A stretch of 64,000 nt of DNA from Plasmopara viticola (lineage: Eukaryota > Oomycota > Peronosporomycetes > Peronosporales > Peronosporaceae). A program made the translations under genes and the position numbers. The stretch covers positions 1,426,001-1,490,000 of the forward strand of contig MBPM02000005.1 of NCBI GenBank assembly GCA_001695595.3. The letters run 5' to 3'. Of the stretch, positions 35,085 through 46,681 are shown one piece after another. Under the pieces are notes generated by a model, which saw only the letters and a list, made by a program, of their open reading frames with translations, did not search any database and was not told the origin of the DNA. Within the stretch, counting starts at the first letter, position 1. Each line of letters starts with the position of its first letter.

Positions 35085-36545
35085 CTAGACTTCTGCAGCA
35101 TAAGTCTCGATAGAAGGGTTATATGTGAAGCACTTTAACCTCGACTTGAGCGATAACTTCGATGATGTTGGCTTGGATCTCATGAAAGCGAATTTTATTA
35201 CTGTGCACCACAAGCAACTTAGACCCACTACTCGAACAATGTGAAAAATCACAAATAAACTATAGCCGTAACGCGACTTGGCATGGTCGGTTGGTTCAAG
35301 TTTAAAAAATAGAATTGACTCCCATTCCAGTGGGGCCCGAAAAATGCCTCGAAAAGCATTGAGCCATTTCGACCAAACCTGAGTCGCAAAATCGCAATTC
35401 CAAAATAAGTGTGGGGCAGTCTCCAGAATTTCACAACCATGATGGCAGGTTGAAACTGCAGCAGTGAGATGCTGAAGACGATAACTGAGAAATAAAGCGT
35501 TGTGCTGGAGTCGATAAAGAAGATCGGAGAAGACTGGCAAGACATGTCGACCCAGTTTGTAGTCACGGGCCCACATAGTCGTGTCAGGTCTACCTGAGAC
35601 GCCGAGTCGAGAAAGAAGCAATGCTGGTGTATCAAATTTCATTAAAAATCTTCGAATTCTTGTCACACTTAGCTCGGACATTTCATAAGTAAGGAAAGTC
35701 CAGGCGTGATGTTCGGCGTAAAATTTGGCACTTGACTAGGCCCTATTGGATAAGGGTCTAGTGAACGCAGCAGAGAGCCAGCTTTGTCCAAGAAATTGTT
35801 GCATGAAATCGCGCTGACAATTCGCCCCGAGCCAAATTGGCTTGAAAAACGGGAAAAATTTGTAGCCGTAATAGGTATTGGGCAAGCCTTGTATAGTTCC
35901 GCCGGCCTAAAAAATTCTTGGGCAGCTATTAATTTTACTAACCCCAGTGGCCTTGTAGCTGCAGTACTACCACAGTTGCCGTAGGTGATATCCACATAAT
36001 TAAGAATGGTCATGGTTAGCCTGTCAAATTTGACCCGAAGCCTTGTAAGGTTTTCGCGAAATTGAGTATGCCATGTAAGAAATACGAAGTGCCAATACGA
36101 CCCAAGACTTGTCCAGCGATGGAAACGGTGTGATACTACGTGGTCCGGGCCAATAGAAATGGGGGCGTAAGGAATATCATAGTCTTGTCCCCAACGCGGA
36201 ATTGCTTCATCGAAAATTCGAATAATTGGGTACGCCCAAGATGATAAGTTAGCCGGCCTCCTGCCAGCTGAAATCACTTTATATAGCAAGTGAAGTTAGG
36301 CTTTTAACGGAGTTTAAGATATGTGTTAAGCCTAATCCACCTTGACTTTTAGGGAGGAATCACCACTCGCGGGCCAGAGCGTTGGAAGACCTAAAAGGAC
36401 ACATGAAGCGTGAAATTAGTTGTGAAATCTGATCTTGAAAGCCAGTGGACGGAATATTACAAACACTGGCCGTGTACCATAGGATAGGTAGATTAAACAG
36501 TCAAAACATTTGGTAAACAACTTCCAGTTAAATGTTTTCTTCTCG
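35085..36545 (-). pseudogene. Decayed LINE, C-terminal half with zinc-binding reverse-transcriptase domain
   Basis: Minus-strand frames between 36545 and 35085 read as the back half of a LINE pol protein. About 36350-36310 gives WFLPKSQGGLGLTHIL, the GGLGL motif that follows the reverse transcriptase. From 36289 to 35690 a roughly 200-codon frame runs through the spacer. From 35620 to 35300 lies the zf-RVT region, with LLYRLQHNALFLSYRL and CHHGCEILETAPHLFWNC, a conserved CxxxC...H...C arrangement. A TGA falls just before the FLPKSQGGLGL segment, and a frame change occurs near 35680, so it is dead. No poly-A tail or target duplication was identified. Confidence 0.75.
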
Positions 36546-39113
36546 GCAAATGTTCTACCTGATAATTACAGTACATTACGCTTCGCATCAACTAAAGCCA
36601 AAAGAGGTATCAAATCATACTTTCAATATCAGTACCGACCAAGGCATACAGATAAATTCGCATTATAGTTGTAATCTGGAAGAACGCAAGTAAACATATT
36701 GTTGTTGACAGCGCAAGACTGTTCGACTCTAGACAAAGTTGCAGGATATCGTGATTTGCAATCAACCAGATAATTTGCTTGTAAGGTTCATATGTAAGAT
36801 TGCACGTAGCAAGAGCTCACTAAGTTTATGCTGAGTGCGGGTACGATAAGCGAGATACGATAAAAAGTTCGTTTCGTAGCTTATCGGTCGATTATTCTGA
36901 TTTATAAGCGGACTATCTGTGAAACGTAAGATGTCTGTGCGTACGGCTATATGTTTATCTTCCAGGCAAGACAAGCTTTTCAATCTGCGAGACTGTAGCC
37001 TCGTTTCGGAAATACTTGGTTGCAATGGCTATAGGACCGGTACGTCAGCCGATATCGACTTCCGATAGAATTCGTTACGTGACTCAAGAGATATCAATTG
37101 TACGAATGCGTTTTAGGATGCTTATTACTAGCCAAAACATCGTATCCAATGAGCTTCAAAATTCTAATGCGTAACCGAGCTACCACAACGATGGAGAAAG
37201 ACAAGTCAACACTCACCCCTTTTTTTGTCCTGTGTTGCCACATAGAATGCCGTTTCTGATCCTGAAGAATATCATAAAAAACAATGTTGCACTATATGCT
37301 TCAATAACAAAGGCGTTTACGACAAGGCCGCTTAAAAAATGCAACGCTATGGGAACGAGCCAATGCGAGCACAAACGACATTACATTCTACTTCTTGAAT
37401 TCAATGCCTTGTCTCACAGTAGTAAAAAGACCCAATTTGTTTGGTGAAGGTGCCACTAAGTCGCGCTTTGAAAGCCTGCTCTAGGATGCGAACAATGTAA
37501 TTTGGTGATTATGTTCCGAGTGCAGCCTTTGTATAAGAACCTATTTGCTTCTTTAGCACTGCTCTCTTTGTGCTACGCTTCGCAGATGTTATATAAAAGT
37601 GCAAAATTCGTAGATGGATGAAGGTACATGGCAATTTCTAGCCCTTCTAGTTTTGTTAGATCCTCAATTTCAGCTCATTCCTCAAGTCTGTTTGGGTACA
37701 TCGTAATAACTTTACCTTGATGGTGCCGTCATAGTATCGAGCTTCATTTTATGCAGTGTTCATACCAGTCAGCGAGACGAAATATTTAATATTTAAAAAG
37801 TTTAAAGGAGGTGATAGCAATAACACCAAAATTACATATGTCAGGGTTTTTACATCTTCTTTTGGCGTCTGACTTGTTTCATAGCCATAATTCTTCTGGC
37901 GGTCCTTGGCGAAAAGTCTGAAATTAGCGATAAAATATTTGGCCATATCGCTAGCGATTGATCTGGGTAAACTATCGTCGGCTTGTCCTACGCAATGCTC
38001 TCTATGCCTCACACCTAAAGTACAGCCTACTCTCGGTCGCAGTAGCTACAAATCACGATTTTGCTCTCAGTTTTGGGGTACTTGAGCATTGTTTACATAG
38101 ACGAGTGTCTATACAGAGGTAAAAAGAAAAGATTTCGTATGAGAAGTCCAAAATGAACATCGAAGACAAGCTTTGCAATACGAAAGCCTAGTGAATTTGT
38201 GAAGGGCACGCCAGAAGTTGCGCTTTTGAATTTAAGCTTGCAATAGTCGATCCGGTGCAAGCCATGTCTATAAATCAAGTTATACGACAGGGTGTGGCTA
38301 CTGCCAAAAGCCTCGTCGCCCTTTCTACCAATGATGCAAACTTCGGAAAACCTACGCGATGACTCTCCTAAGATCATGTGTGCGATGTCGGCAAATTTTG
38401 AACTTTGTGGCTATTAGTCCCTTTGACATTTCTTTGGTATTATTCTGGCTGCTGTTATAAAAGTAAAAAATTATCGCGCGAGTTTTTGTCGCAGTTAGGC
38501 TACATGTCACACATTTGAGAGGCTGACACTACTTATCTTGTAGAGTTTCAGCCCTAAGCTGGTCGAATGCGCAATTCCTGTCTTGATGTTGCCATTGCGT
38601 AGATGACGAGGCATATTGTACTACTCATTTATGTCGTGGCTGCCGCGTTGACAAAAAGCGTACTTTAGCTCGGGCAAACTGCTTTATCTACCGTGGAAAA
38701 ATTGTATCCAATAAGCATTGCATTCTGTGTCATAGTATCCAATATTTCTTTTGCCTGAGATCCTTTTAGTTTCGGCGCTTCTTGTCGGAAGGTATAGCGA
38801 ATGCACGCTAACGTATGATAATCTTGTTTGATGTGACGTCATGATCACCTAACAAAATGATTGTTCAGCTTAATTCCAGCCAGACAGCCAGAACTATTTA
38901 GTTGAGGATATAAAGTGGCTTCAATCATCACTAAATACACTGTCTGTGGCTTTCGCAGCGACGTACAATCCGCCTCCGAACAGATGCATGGGATTAGATA
39001 TATTCTTGTGGTCGGATACAACGTGGGGAATCATGACGTTTGCCCCTCTGTATTTGATACGGAGTCTTTATAAACTTCAGCACGTTGTTGTCTTTTTTTC
39101 TCAGTAAAAGGAG
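36546..39113. other. Non-coding stretch
   Basis: I see nothing supportable. The first 30-60 bases may still be LINE sequence. Short ORFs on both strands lack features. Confidence 0.45.
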
Positions 39114-39659
39114 GTGTTGGTCGCCAATTGCGTCGAGAAAAATAGATCTTACCTTGGCTTTGTCGACTTAAAACTTCCTCGTGATGGCTTCTCATCACGT
39201 TTGGATCATGATGCTGCTGACATTAAGTGTGCGCCAGCTGTAAAACAGCAACTAATTGAGCTGTTTGTTATCCAGACGAATGAGATTTCCATGGCCTCCA
39301 CGGATTTTTCGACATCCACGGATCGAAGTTGTACAGCATTCCACCTCTTGGCTTGCGAACCTGATTTGAGTGATGATGTTCGACGGATAAATATTTGTAA
39401 GACGTCTTCCTTTAGCAGATATTGGTCTTCCTTACTGACTCTTTTAGCCCTAGTCAAAGGCTACATTCCTTTTTTGTTTTGGCGTATAATTACAAGACTT
39501 CTGTTCTTACTTGCAATATCGGCGAGAACAAAACTCACGAAAACTCTGGTGTGCGGGATCGAGTATCAGACGCCTAAAGCCTTTGACCCGCAGCACATAG
39601 GTCATTTCTTTCTACTGAGCTGCCCAGGATCAATCCATACTTGTTCATGTCAAATATAA
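39114..39659 (+). CDS. Possible coding fragment, unknown
   Basis: The frame is open for 181 codons but begins at GTG. The first in-frame ATG lies about 60 codons in. A pyrimidine-rich tract ending in CAG lies just upstream (39089-39104), so this could be an internal exon with its acceptor there. The first 110 residues have a balanced composition (for example LDHDAADIKCAPAVKQQLIE) unlike random AT-rich ORFs. The last third is hydrophobic. I do not recognise it. It may be a fragment of a decayed gene or element. Confidence 0.25.
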   Translation: MLVANCVEKNRSYLGFVDLKLPRDGFSSRLDHDAADIKCAPAVKQQLIELFVIQTNEISMASTDFSTSTDRSCTAFHLLACEPDLSDDVRRINICKTSSFSRYWSSLLTLLALVKGYIPFLFWRIITRLLFLLAISARTKLTKTLVCGIEYQTPKAFDPQHIGHFFLLSCPGSIHTCSCQI

Positions 39660-40855
39660 ATAGGACTTCGTGCTGCCACAACTCTCAAATTTTACAGCCA
39701 AGTCTATATTGTTTGTAACTATCTAAGCCAATTCCATTTACCGGACAAACCAAAAACTAAACTTCATTGATTCCATTCTCGGAGAGTGCGAGTCAACTTA
39801 TTGTTCAGATCACAACTGCTTGATAGCGCTCGAAAACTATGACCCACTGAAATCTGCCATGACTTGAAAAGGGTTCTCATCATTTCAGTTAGTTGTACGT
39901 ACAACTAGGGTCCATACCTGCTGCTTATCTTGAAGTCTCAGAGACTGAGATATCATAGTATGTATTTGCCGCATACACTTCAAGGGAAGTCTTTTCTCGG
40001 CGATCTCTCAGAGTCGTTAAAAGGGAAAATGTTTTATCCATTCTCGACAGCTGACTGAATTTGGTGAAGAAGTAGAGCCTTTTGGCGATCTCTGATAATC
40101 TTCGGGCGAGACAAAGCTTCACCTCATCCGCTTTCGAAGAGATTTACGTATTATGTGGCTTTGTTTGCCGTATATACCGCGCTCGGCGCTAACTTTCGCA
40201 ACAACGCTTCTATTTGTACGAACCGAATCCGAAATAACGATCTCATGGATATCACTAGTTTTGAGTCGAGCGGAGATGCAACCTATTTACGGCAATTTAA
40301 GCTTGACCATGGAAATACCAAATAAATCACTTCTCTCATTGGCCCTCAGATCTTCAAAAGAACGTCACAGGTGACGCGGCACCTCAGTAAAGCTAACTAT
40401 CAGCTCCCTCATCTTTAACACATTTATACAGCTTGCACTGTTGTTTTTCAAAGATAGCGAAGCTTAATTGGTGTGGCTCAAACTCTTGCTGAACGATCGC
40501 TCATAAATATTATAAAAAGTGTTTTCTGGAGCCGAAACACTCAAATAAAGTCGCATTACGTGTGTGTGCCGTGGGATTGCAATGAATTCTATTTGTCAAA
40601 CCTTAGGGCCGCCTTTGAACTCACTCCAACCACTTTAAATTAAAGCGAAAATGTACTTTTTACAATGATATAAGCTTAATAATTCACCAGCGTAGACACC
40701 TAATAGGCGCATCTATTCGAGGACTTGTGCCACTGAGCTCTAGCGTACAAACCATGCTAGTAAAGCTCAAACATTATTGCAGCAAGGCTGCTATGAAGGA
40801 AGCTTGGGTTCAAAATTTTGATATTTTTCAGACAATGAGTCGTAAATTACACTTT
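39660..40855. other. Non-coding stretch
   Basis: I see no feature I can support. Confidence 0.5.
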
Positions 40856-41202
40856 GCAAGTAGCACTATTGTATTGTATCACGTTATCGCGTTGCCAATT
40901 TATGCACGTGCTAGGCTCAGTCTGGCTAGTCCACGGCATAGAGTGGTGTCCGCATACGTCGGGTCTCGTTCGGCGGGCAGTGCAGCCAGCACCGAGGTCG
41001 TGAGGGTCTTGTATTATTTTGTTTAGTTCTGACTTGGTTAAAGTCCAGGTGGCGCCCTGGTGCTGGAGACCGTCGCGTCGAGGGTGGGACTCGTTAAAGA
41101 CCTGCAGATGCCCGAGAGCACCTGCCCGAAGCGCGCGAGCATTTAGCCCCCGCGCTTGGAAGGAGGGCGTCACCCCAACCTTTTCCGAAGCAAGTAGCAC
41201 TA
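40856..41202 (-). mobile_element. SINE-like GC-rich insert with 13-bp target-site duplication
   Basis: The 13-base sequence gcaagtagcacta occurs at 40856-40868 and again at 41190-41202. Between the two copies lies a 321-base block (40869-41189) that is strikingly GC-richer than the AT-rich flanks. Read on the minus strand, it begins ttcggaaaaggttgg and ends in the short repeat atacaatacaa immediately before the second target copy. This is the arrangement of a LINE-mobilised short retroposon. A partial A-box-like stretch (gggctaaatgctcg) lies near its 5' end, but I find no clean B-box. The minus-strand frame open through the insert and both target copies is not a gene. It could instead be another class of small insert lacking inverted ends. 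Confidence 0.6.
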
Positions 41203-43529
41203 GTCTTTTCTAATTTATACGAAATCTAGCATAGATTTATCGACAAAAACCTTGTAATACAATTACCACATTGCTGAGAAATTCCTGCTGATTTGCATTA
41301 AGCAATGATCAATTGCCCATGTCCTGCTTCTCGCTTAGCTCTTCAATGCTAAGGTTTGCTAGCTCATTCATGTTTGAAGCACCACGCGATAATGCCACAC
41401 AATTTGACAATACAACTGACTCCTGCGATAAACACAGAGTTTGTAAAACCTCGTCTAGTCCATGCACGTAAACACTTTGTTTAGTCTTCCATACATCATC
41501 CACGTCCATCAAACAGCGCTGATGGCTCAAACTTCTCCAAGTAAACTGCATGAAGCACCTCGTGCAACGTCAAAGTCCAAGGAGGCAGTAATCATACGAC
41601 GCGTGCTAAACTCACAGCGTGTGAAAACACGACGGCAGCCTGCCGAGGGTATTGCTCCAATGTAGCGCGAGCACCTTTTAGTCGTATTAGACAGCACTAT
41701 ATGCATTTGTACTTCTAAATGCTGCATAAGCAAAGCATAAATTCTGCGTCGTCGTATATAATGTCGAGCTTTAAAAGAAATCGATACCTTATGGATTTGC
41801 CGTCAACCCAGCCAATGATATATCATTTAGAGTTTTTATCTTTTTTCGCCACCTATTGTATGAATTACTGGGCACTGCTAAAATGTCATGGGAGTGTTAC
41901 AGACGTTGACGGTGTAAACAGAATGATTTAGCATATACAAAAGACTTGTAAAAAAGGAAGCAAGTACTTTAAAGCTGAGAAATCCCTATAAATTGAATTT
42001 CGTGCTGTAAATGTAATTTATACACCACGTTAGAATCAAAAATGTTGGTAGTATTATTGAAAAGGAAAAATGTCATATGGTTTAAACAGTATGCTAGTGG
42101 CATATAATACTTAGTGACTCAAAAGACGCATAAAGTAGCCGTGCACACAATGCAAAACACAGCTGGCGAGAGCAGGGCACATTCCGCGCATGGCAGTCGC
42201 GCGTATGGCTGGATTCTTGCACAAAGCCAGCACGATAACCTGGCAAATCCTCTCCAATCTGTATAGCTCCCGCTTGCATAAGTAACATGTCTCAGGTCCG
42301 AACCAAGAGCGTCCTGTCCTGTTTTTGACTCACTACGTGCGTGACTACCTGAGTATACAATACAAGGTACTCAAGTATAGGGTAGAGAGAGACCTGTCTC
42401 GGTCCTTAAATGATGGGCAAATACCACTGGCTGTTGAAATTCAAGATGCTGGACCTCGCATGGAGACCTCGACGGCCGTACAAATAAGCACGTTTGAAGA
42501 GCACTTGCATCTCAAGACATTTAGCTCACGGATGATCACCATCGAGTGTTCTTTCAGCCACTTTCCTGTACCAATTGCGTATACTAATTGCGTATAATCT
42601 TAAAGACGTATTTTGAAGCCTACACTGTATATAACAGTATCTTTTTCGAAAGAGCACCCATCCGTATTGTCTTCGCTTTTCCACGTCTTCAACATACATT
42701 TCTTGAAGTATCGAATACTCACCAGGGTTTGGAAGACTGTATACACGTAAGTACGTATTTGTTGCTCATAGATATTTTCATAGTATTTTGTTAACTGGCG
42801 TCTTTAGGGCTTGTCACAAAATGTGACAACCCTCCTGTTCTATCAACGCTAAAACCCTAAGAATTCGCGCTGAATATGAGTCAGTGGCCTCACGGTTGCA
42901 AGTATGGGAGCGTGATTCTGCTTGTGTCGTTTCGACTCGTCAAGTCTCAAATCCATCCATAACGGCCATTTCCCTGATTTCCAGCTTTATATCAGCCAGA
43001 GGACTCGAAGTCCGTAGTAACTAAGAACAAATTCTCGATAAAATTCCAGTGCACATATGTTCATGACTCATACCTAATTACGAATAACGCACATCTTTTT
43101 CAATGTCACACTTGATCGTGCTTAAATTTGAAAAATTCTGGAGCGCATCGGCCAATTTTTAACTACATTAAGTTGCGTTTTTTTATGACTTTTTGACAAA
43201 GGTTGTATGCTGCGATTCAAGAAGTTGCTCGTTTCTTTGTAGACCTTGATTGTAAAAATGAGCAATGTGTAGGATAGATCAAACCTTGTTCTTTAATGAC
43301 AAATTCCCAGTGTGCCAATTATCAAAAACACGGTCTGTACATATACGTTCATTTCCGTTATGCCAAGTATATCTTCATGCTAAATGTCCTCCGTCCGACA
43401 AACGATAGCTCCTAGTGTTTGCCGATCAGCAAGATTACTATAAAAGTTGCCTTTTCCAGCACCAAGTGATATCCCCATGCGGTTCTACTGCTTGCTCTGT
43501 TCCAAAGGCTGCTACATCAAGCGCGCGGT
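41203..43529. other. Non-coding stretch
   Basis: I see no feature I can support. The final part is the 3' flank of the bZIP-PAS gene. Confidence 0.5.
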
Positions 43530-44843
43530 TTACATGGCGCGATCCACGCGGGTCGAGCACACGACCCCCTTTTCAGCCAAGCGAGCCGTCGTCTCTGCGT
43601 GAAAGTAGTCGCCATCCATTGCCTTTATTCGAAATTTGACTACACGTATAAACCAATCACTTACGCGTTAAGCCTTTGAGAGGGTACCTACACAAAACAA
43701 AAGACGTACATCGATGGGTCTCGCCCAGCGTATTTAGCTTGGAAAAAACAGCGCGCACTTCCTGCACATTGTCCTAGAACAGCAAACGAGCCGTTATGAA
43801 ATCACCGTAATTCCACAACGTGACCAGCAACTTACGGGATGCACCATATCCAAAAAACTCGTTTGTCCAGGCACAATCTGGTGATTCTGGTAGCCAAGCA
43901 CACGTGTATACGCCGCACTCGAGAACAAAAACACAGCCGAGGCTTCAGCCGCTACGAGGGCAATACAATCCATGCACTGTTCACAAATTTGCTGGTACAC
44001 TTGAAGCTGCCCCACTTCGTGCTTGAGGGACTCGACAAATTCTTTCTTGCGCAGTCGTGACTTGCGTGAATGGTCTCGATTGCGCTCTCGGGACTTTTCT
44101 TCTTTAATTAGAGCTTGCTTTTCGTCTTCACTTAAATTATCAAAATTGTGCGTCGGATTATTCTTAATCATTGCCGAGATGATTTCAGGGGGGAGGGTTT
44201 GCGATCCCACGACGTCCGGTGGCAACATGGCGGGTCGGACCTGTGGGCCTTTATGGAACGGCAACGGTGCACTTTGGCTTGGAAACCCCGACGCCGGATC
44301 GTACAGTCGCGACCCTCCGTCTTGGAATGCCAACTCTGAAGTAGAATTGAACATGGGCGGGCCAGGGGGCATATGTGCACCCATAAACCCATTGATCCCA
44401 CTGCCAATACCTGCTGGTAGCGTCATGGACGTGACATTGTTGCCATCATCCATGGCGTCGTTCCGATCGCGATTAATGAGGTTCTCAAAGTACGCGGCAT
44501 TGGCCTGGATCTTGGCCGCATCGTTGCTATGGCCTGGCACACCAAATGCATTGGCGTTCGGATCTTCGTTCTCCACTTTGATGCCCATAAGACGCGCATA
44601 CTCTTCCATGGCATCGCCCTGTGGTGGGTGCTCCATTGGATTTAACCCAGGTACGTAGACGCCCGGGAAGGCGGACTGGTCGGTACTCATGCCCGACATA
44701 CCTGCGTGCTGTGGCAGCGGACGCTGACCTTGATGATGAAGATGGCCGTACTGAGCCGCAAGATTGGCGTTCAACATCGAGTCGTCGTGCATCATGTCGA
44801 CGTCCGACTCATTGGGCGACGTAAAGTCCATAATGCGATTCAT
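43530..44843 (-). CDS. bZIP-PAS transcription factor, three exons
   Basis: The proposed exons are 44843-43836, 43773-43692 and 43639-43530. Intron 1 (62 bases) has GTAAGT and CTAG ends; intron 2 (52 bases) has GTAGGT and TGTAG ends. The spliced coding length is exactly 400 codons (399 residues). Residues 1-235 are low-complexity, rich in Met, Pro, Gly and Asn, a likely activation region. Residues 248-270 form the basic region (ERNRDHSRKSRLRKKEF), with the canonical Asn255-x7-Arg263 spacing. A short, weak zipper follows. From about 290 a PAS domain begins (AEASAVFLFSSAAYTRVLGY, then SFLDMVHP). Unspliced, the frame ends in junk just after VHP. Splicing restores a full PAS end including HAETTARLAEKGVVCSTR. 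bZIP-PAS proteins are an oomycete expansion of nuclear DNA-binding factors. The gene appears intact and is the only regulator in the window. Confidence 0.9.
43640..43691 (-). other. Intron 2 of the bZIP-PAS gene
   Basis: This 52-base intron has donor GTAGGT and acceptor TGTAG. Removing it joins SFVLF to KFRIKAMDGD in frame and completes the PAS domain. Without it the frame stops within a few codons. Confidence 0.8.
43774..43835 (-). other. Intron 1 of the bZIP-PAS gene
   Basis: This 62-base phase-0 intron has donor GTAAGT and acceptor TTCTAG, directly after the VHP codons of the PAS domain. It contains an in-frame TAA. Confidence 0.85.
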
Positions 44844-45258
44844 ACACTTGTAGGGGCACTAGCTTTCGGTGTCTCCAGCGCAACTTTCTCGAGTATCACT
44901 GGTTCGTCTCTCTTCCTTCTAATAGTCTGCAATTGGATCACGAGGTCCGAAGTTCGACGAGGTAAGAACGCTTGCACAACCGCGGGGGATAATGTTTGGT
45001 AGGTGTTCGTGTGACACCGGATTATAAAAGTAGGAATGCTGAAAGTTTAGGTGGCTCACTCAATTTTGGAAATCCAGGCATGGGATCATACACTAAAATG
45101 GGGTGGCATACTGACAATTCTCGTAATCAATCGTGCGTCAATGAAAATATCTTGAAAACTTTTGTAAATATCATAGACTTAATACTTGACCCTTTGATAC
45201 AACTTTGATATGCGATGTTTTGTGTTTATCACAATTGAATATAGTTCTATTAAAAAAT
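44844..45258. other. Upstream region of the bZIP-PAS gene
   Basis: No gene is seen. On the minus strand a tccaatt Inr-like core lies near 44931-44939, about 90 bases before the ATG. This is a weak promoter candidate. Confidence 0.35.
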
Positions 45259-45653
45259 GGGAATCGTAAAACTGCCGGTACCCTTTTGGTAAGCTGCCGG
45301 TTCCCCTTGATTTTAGCCAATGAGATTAGTTCATTCTATCAATGGGAGCAGTTTATCTTTGTAATTGAACACAGAGTTTTTTCAACTAATAAAAAGAGAA
45401 AGCAATACTCATCCGGTACCCCTTTTTCGTAAACCGCCGGTTCCCACTGTTTTTAGCCAATGAAAAGAGGAGCAATTCCGCCAAAGATTTTCTGTCAATG
45501 AAAGCAGCACTGAACAAATTATCGAAATGCGCCTTCCTCTACGTTGTCTTTTCTTTATGAGTATACGCATTTGCATGACTCTTGGGTATGTATATATGTA
45601 TTGTTTTGAGCGACGTGATTTTACATAATATAACTAATATTCAAATATCAATT
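45259..45653 (+). repeat. Left terminal inverted repeat of the Mutator-like element
   Basis: It contains two sub-repeats starting at ccggtaccc (45275 and 45413), 138 bases apart. Each carries a second ccggttccc motif and a ttttagccaatga stretch. It matches 46682-47080 inverted. Confidence 0.88.
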
Positions 45654-46268
45654 ACAGTATCGAAATCTGCCAAAGAAAAGTTCAGAGGAATGAGAAGTAG
45701 AAGAGTTAAGCGCATTACAAAATGTTTGCATACCGATAGATGGCACAGTCGCTGGTGCTGTAGGTGGGGCTCGTTGCCGACATGTTCTGGCATTGTGACC
45801 AGTCCCTCTGTACACTCTGCACCTGCGGAGCAAAGGCGCCTCTGCATTAGCAGCTATCTCTACATGCTCAAACTGCAAAGGTAGGCGTCGAGTGGATCCA
45901 GATGGTCGGCCACGCGATAGCGCAAGTGGAGGTTCCTCCACCGAAGTCATTGCCGTCCAGGTTCGCATGTGATCCAGCATTCGGCGCTTTCGATGTGAGA
46001 GGATTTCATTATCGTAATCGATGGCGAATTTCCGTAACATCTCACACATTGAAGGTTCCGAAATACACTCGTCTACAGCTACACGTATTGGAGCTTGAAG
46101 CCACCAATGCGTGTCGAAGTCTTCGAAAATGAGAGGCTGATTCGCACGAAGTCGAAAGTTTTGGGCGCATGGATATCCCATGGTTGATTTGAACAAACCG
46201 CGACAGCCTTGCTGCTCAAGAACTATAATCAGATGGTAATTAAGCTTTGAGTATCGGAACTTGGTCAT
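45648..46268 (-). pseudogene. Mutator-like transposase C-terminal remnant (SWIM-like finger and zinc knuckle)
   Basis: This frame of 206 codons shows three marks of the end of a Mutator-like (MULE) transposase. First is a worn SWIM-like zinc finger (GLFKSTMGYPCAQNF, residues 24-38, where the expected first Cys and final His are replaced). Second is a RGRPSGSTRR block near residues 119-128. Third is a CCHC zinc knuckle (CRVYRGTGHNARTC) in which the second Cys is Tyr. The catalytic DDE core is absent. Damaged zinc ligands and the missing core mean it cannot act. Confidence 0.7.
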
Positions 46269-46598
46269 ACACTTACTACTGGGTTATCATTGCGTATTCT
46301 GTACTACGTATAAGCACCTATCATCGCGGCAAGAGAAAGTTTTCCCGCAAGAGGGGCAAATTTGGCCCATGCTGCTTATCGGTAATGGCACTCTCGTTGG
46401 CGTGGTGGTGCTTGACCTTGGTCAGCTGATCGTCGCATGCGAGCTTAATTGCTGTATTTACGGACAAAAGGTCGCCTCAAAGAAAAAATGGGTTTGAATT
46501 AGCGCAGGGTACATATGTCTGGTTGCTCCGACGGAATAGCTTTACTCGTGGACACCCCATTCCATTTTTTGAGCGCGGAATGAGCGCTTCCAAAAGCT

Positions 46599-46658
46599 CG
46601 TTAGTGCATGGCTGCGGGATGTACTTCAGAAACTACATCCCGCAGCCATGCACTAACG
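46599..46658. repeat. Perfect 25-bp hairpin inside the Mutator-like element
   Basis: Bases 46599-46623 are exactly complementary to 46634-46658, with a 10-base loop (cttcagaaac). There is no mismatch, in contrast to the decayed coding sequence beside it. Confidence 0.9.
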
Positions 46659-46681
46659 AATTTTTCCTTGCAGCATAGCCA

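Noticed and set aside
41048..41065. Possible retroviral-type primer-binding site (tggcgccctggtg)
   Set aside because: It lies inside the SINE-like insert and is not adjacent to any LTR end.
40847..41200. Minus-strand ORF of 117 codons
   Set aside because: It starts at GTG and runs through the SINE-like insert and both copies of its target duplication, so it is a product of GC-rich, stop-poor sequence.
43415..43639. Plus-strand ORF over the 3' end of the bZIP-PAS gene
   Set aside because: It is antisense to exon 3, whose minus-strand translation completes the PAS domain.
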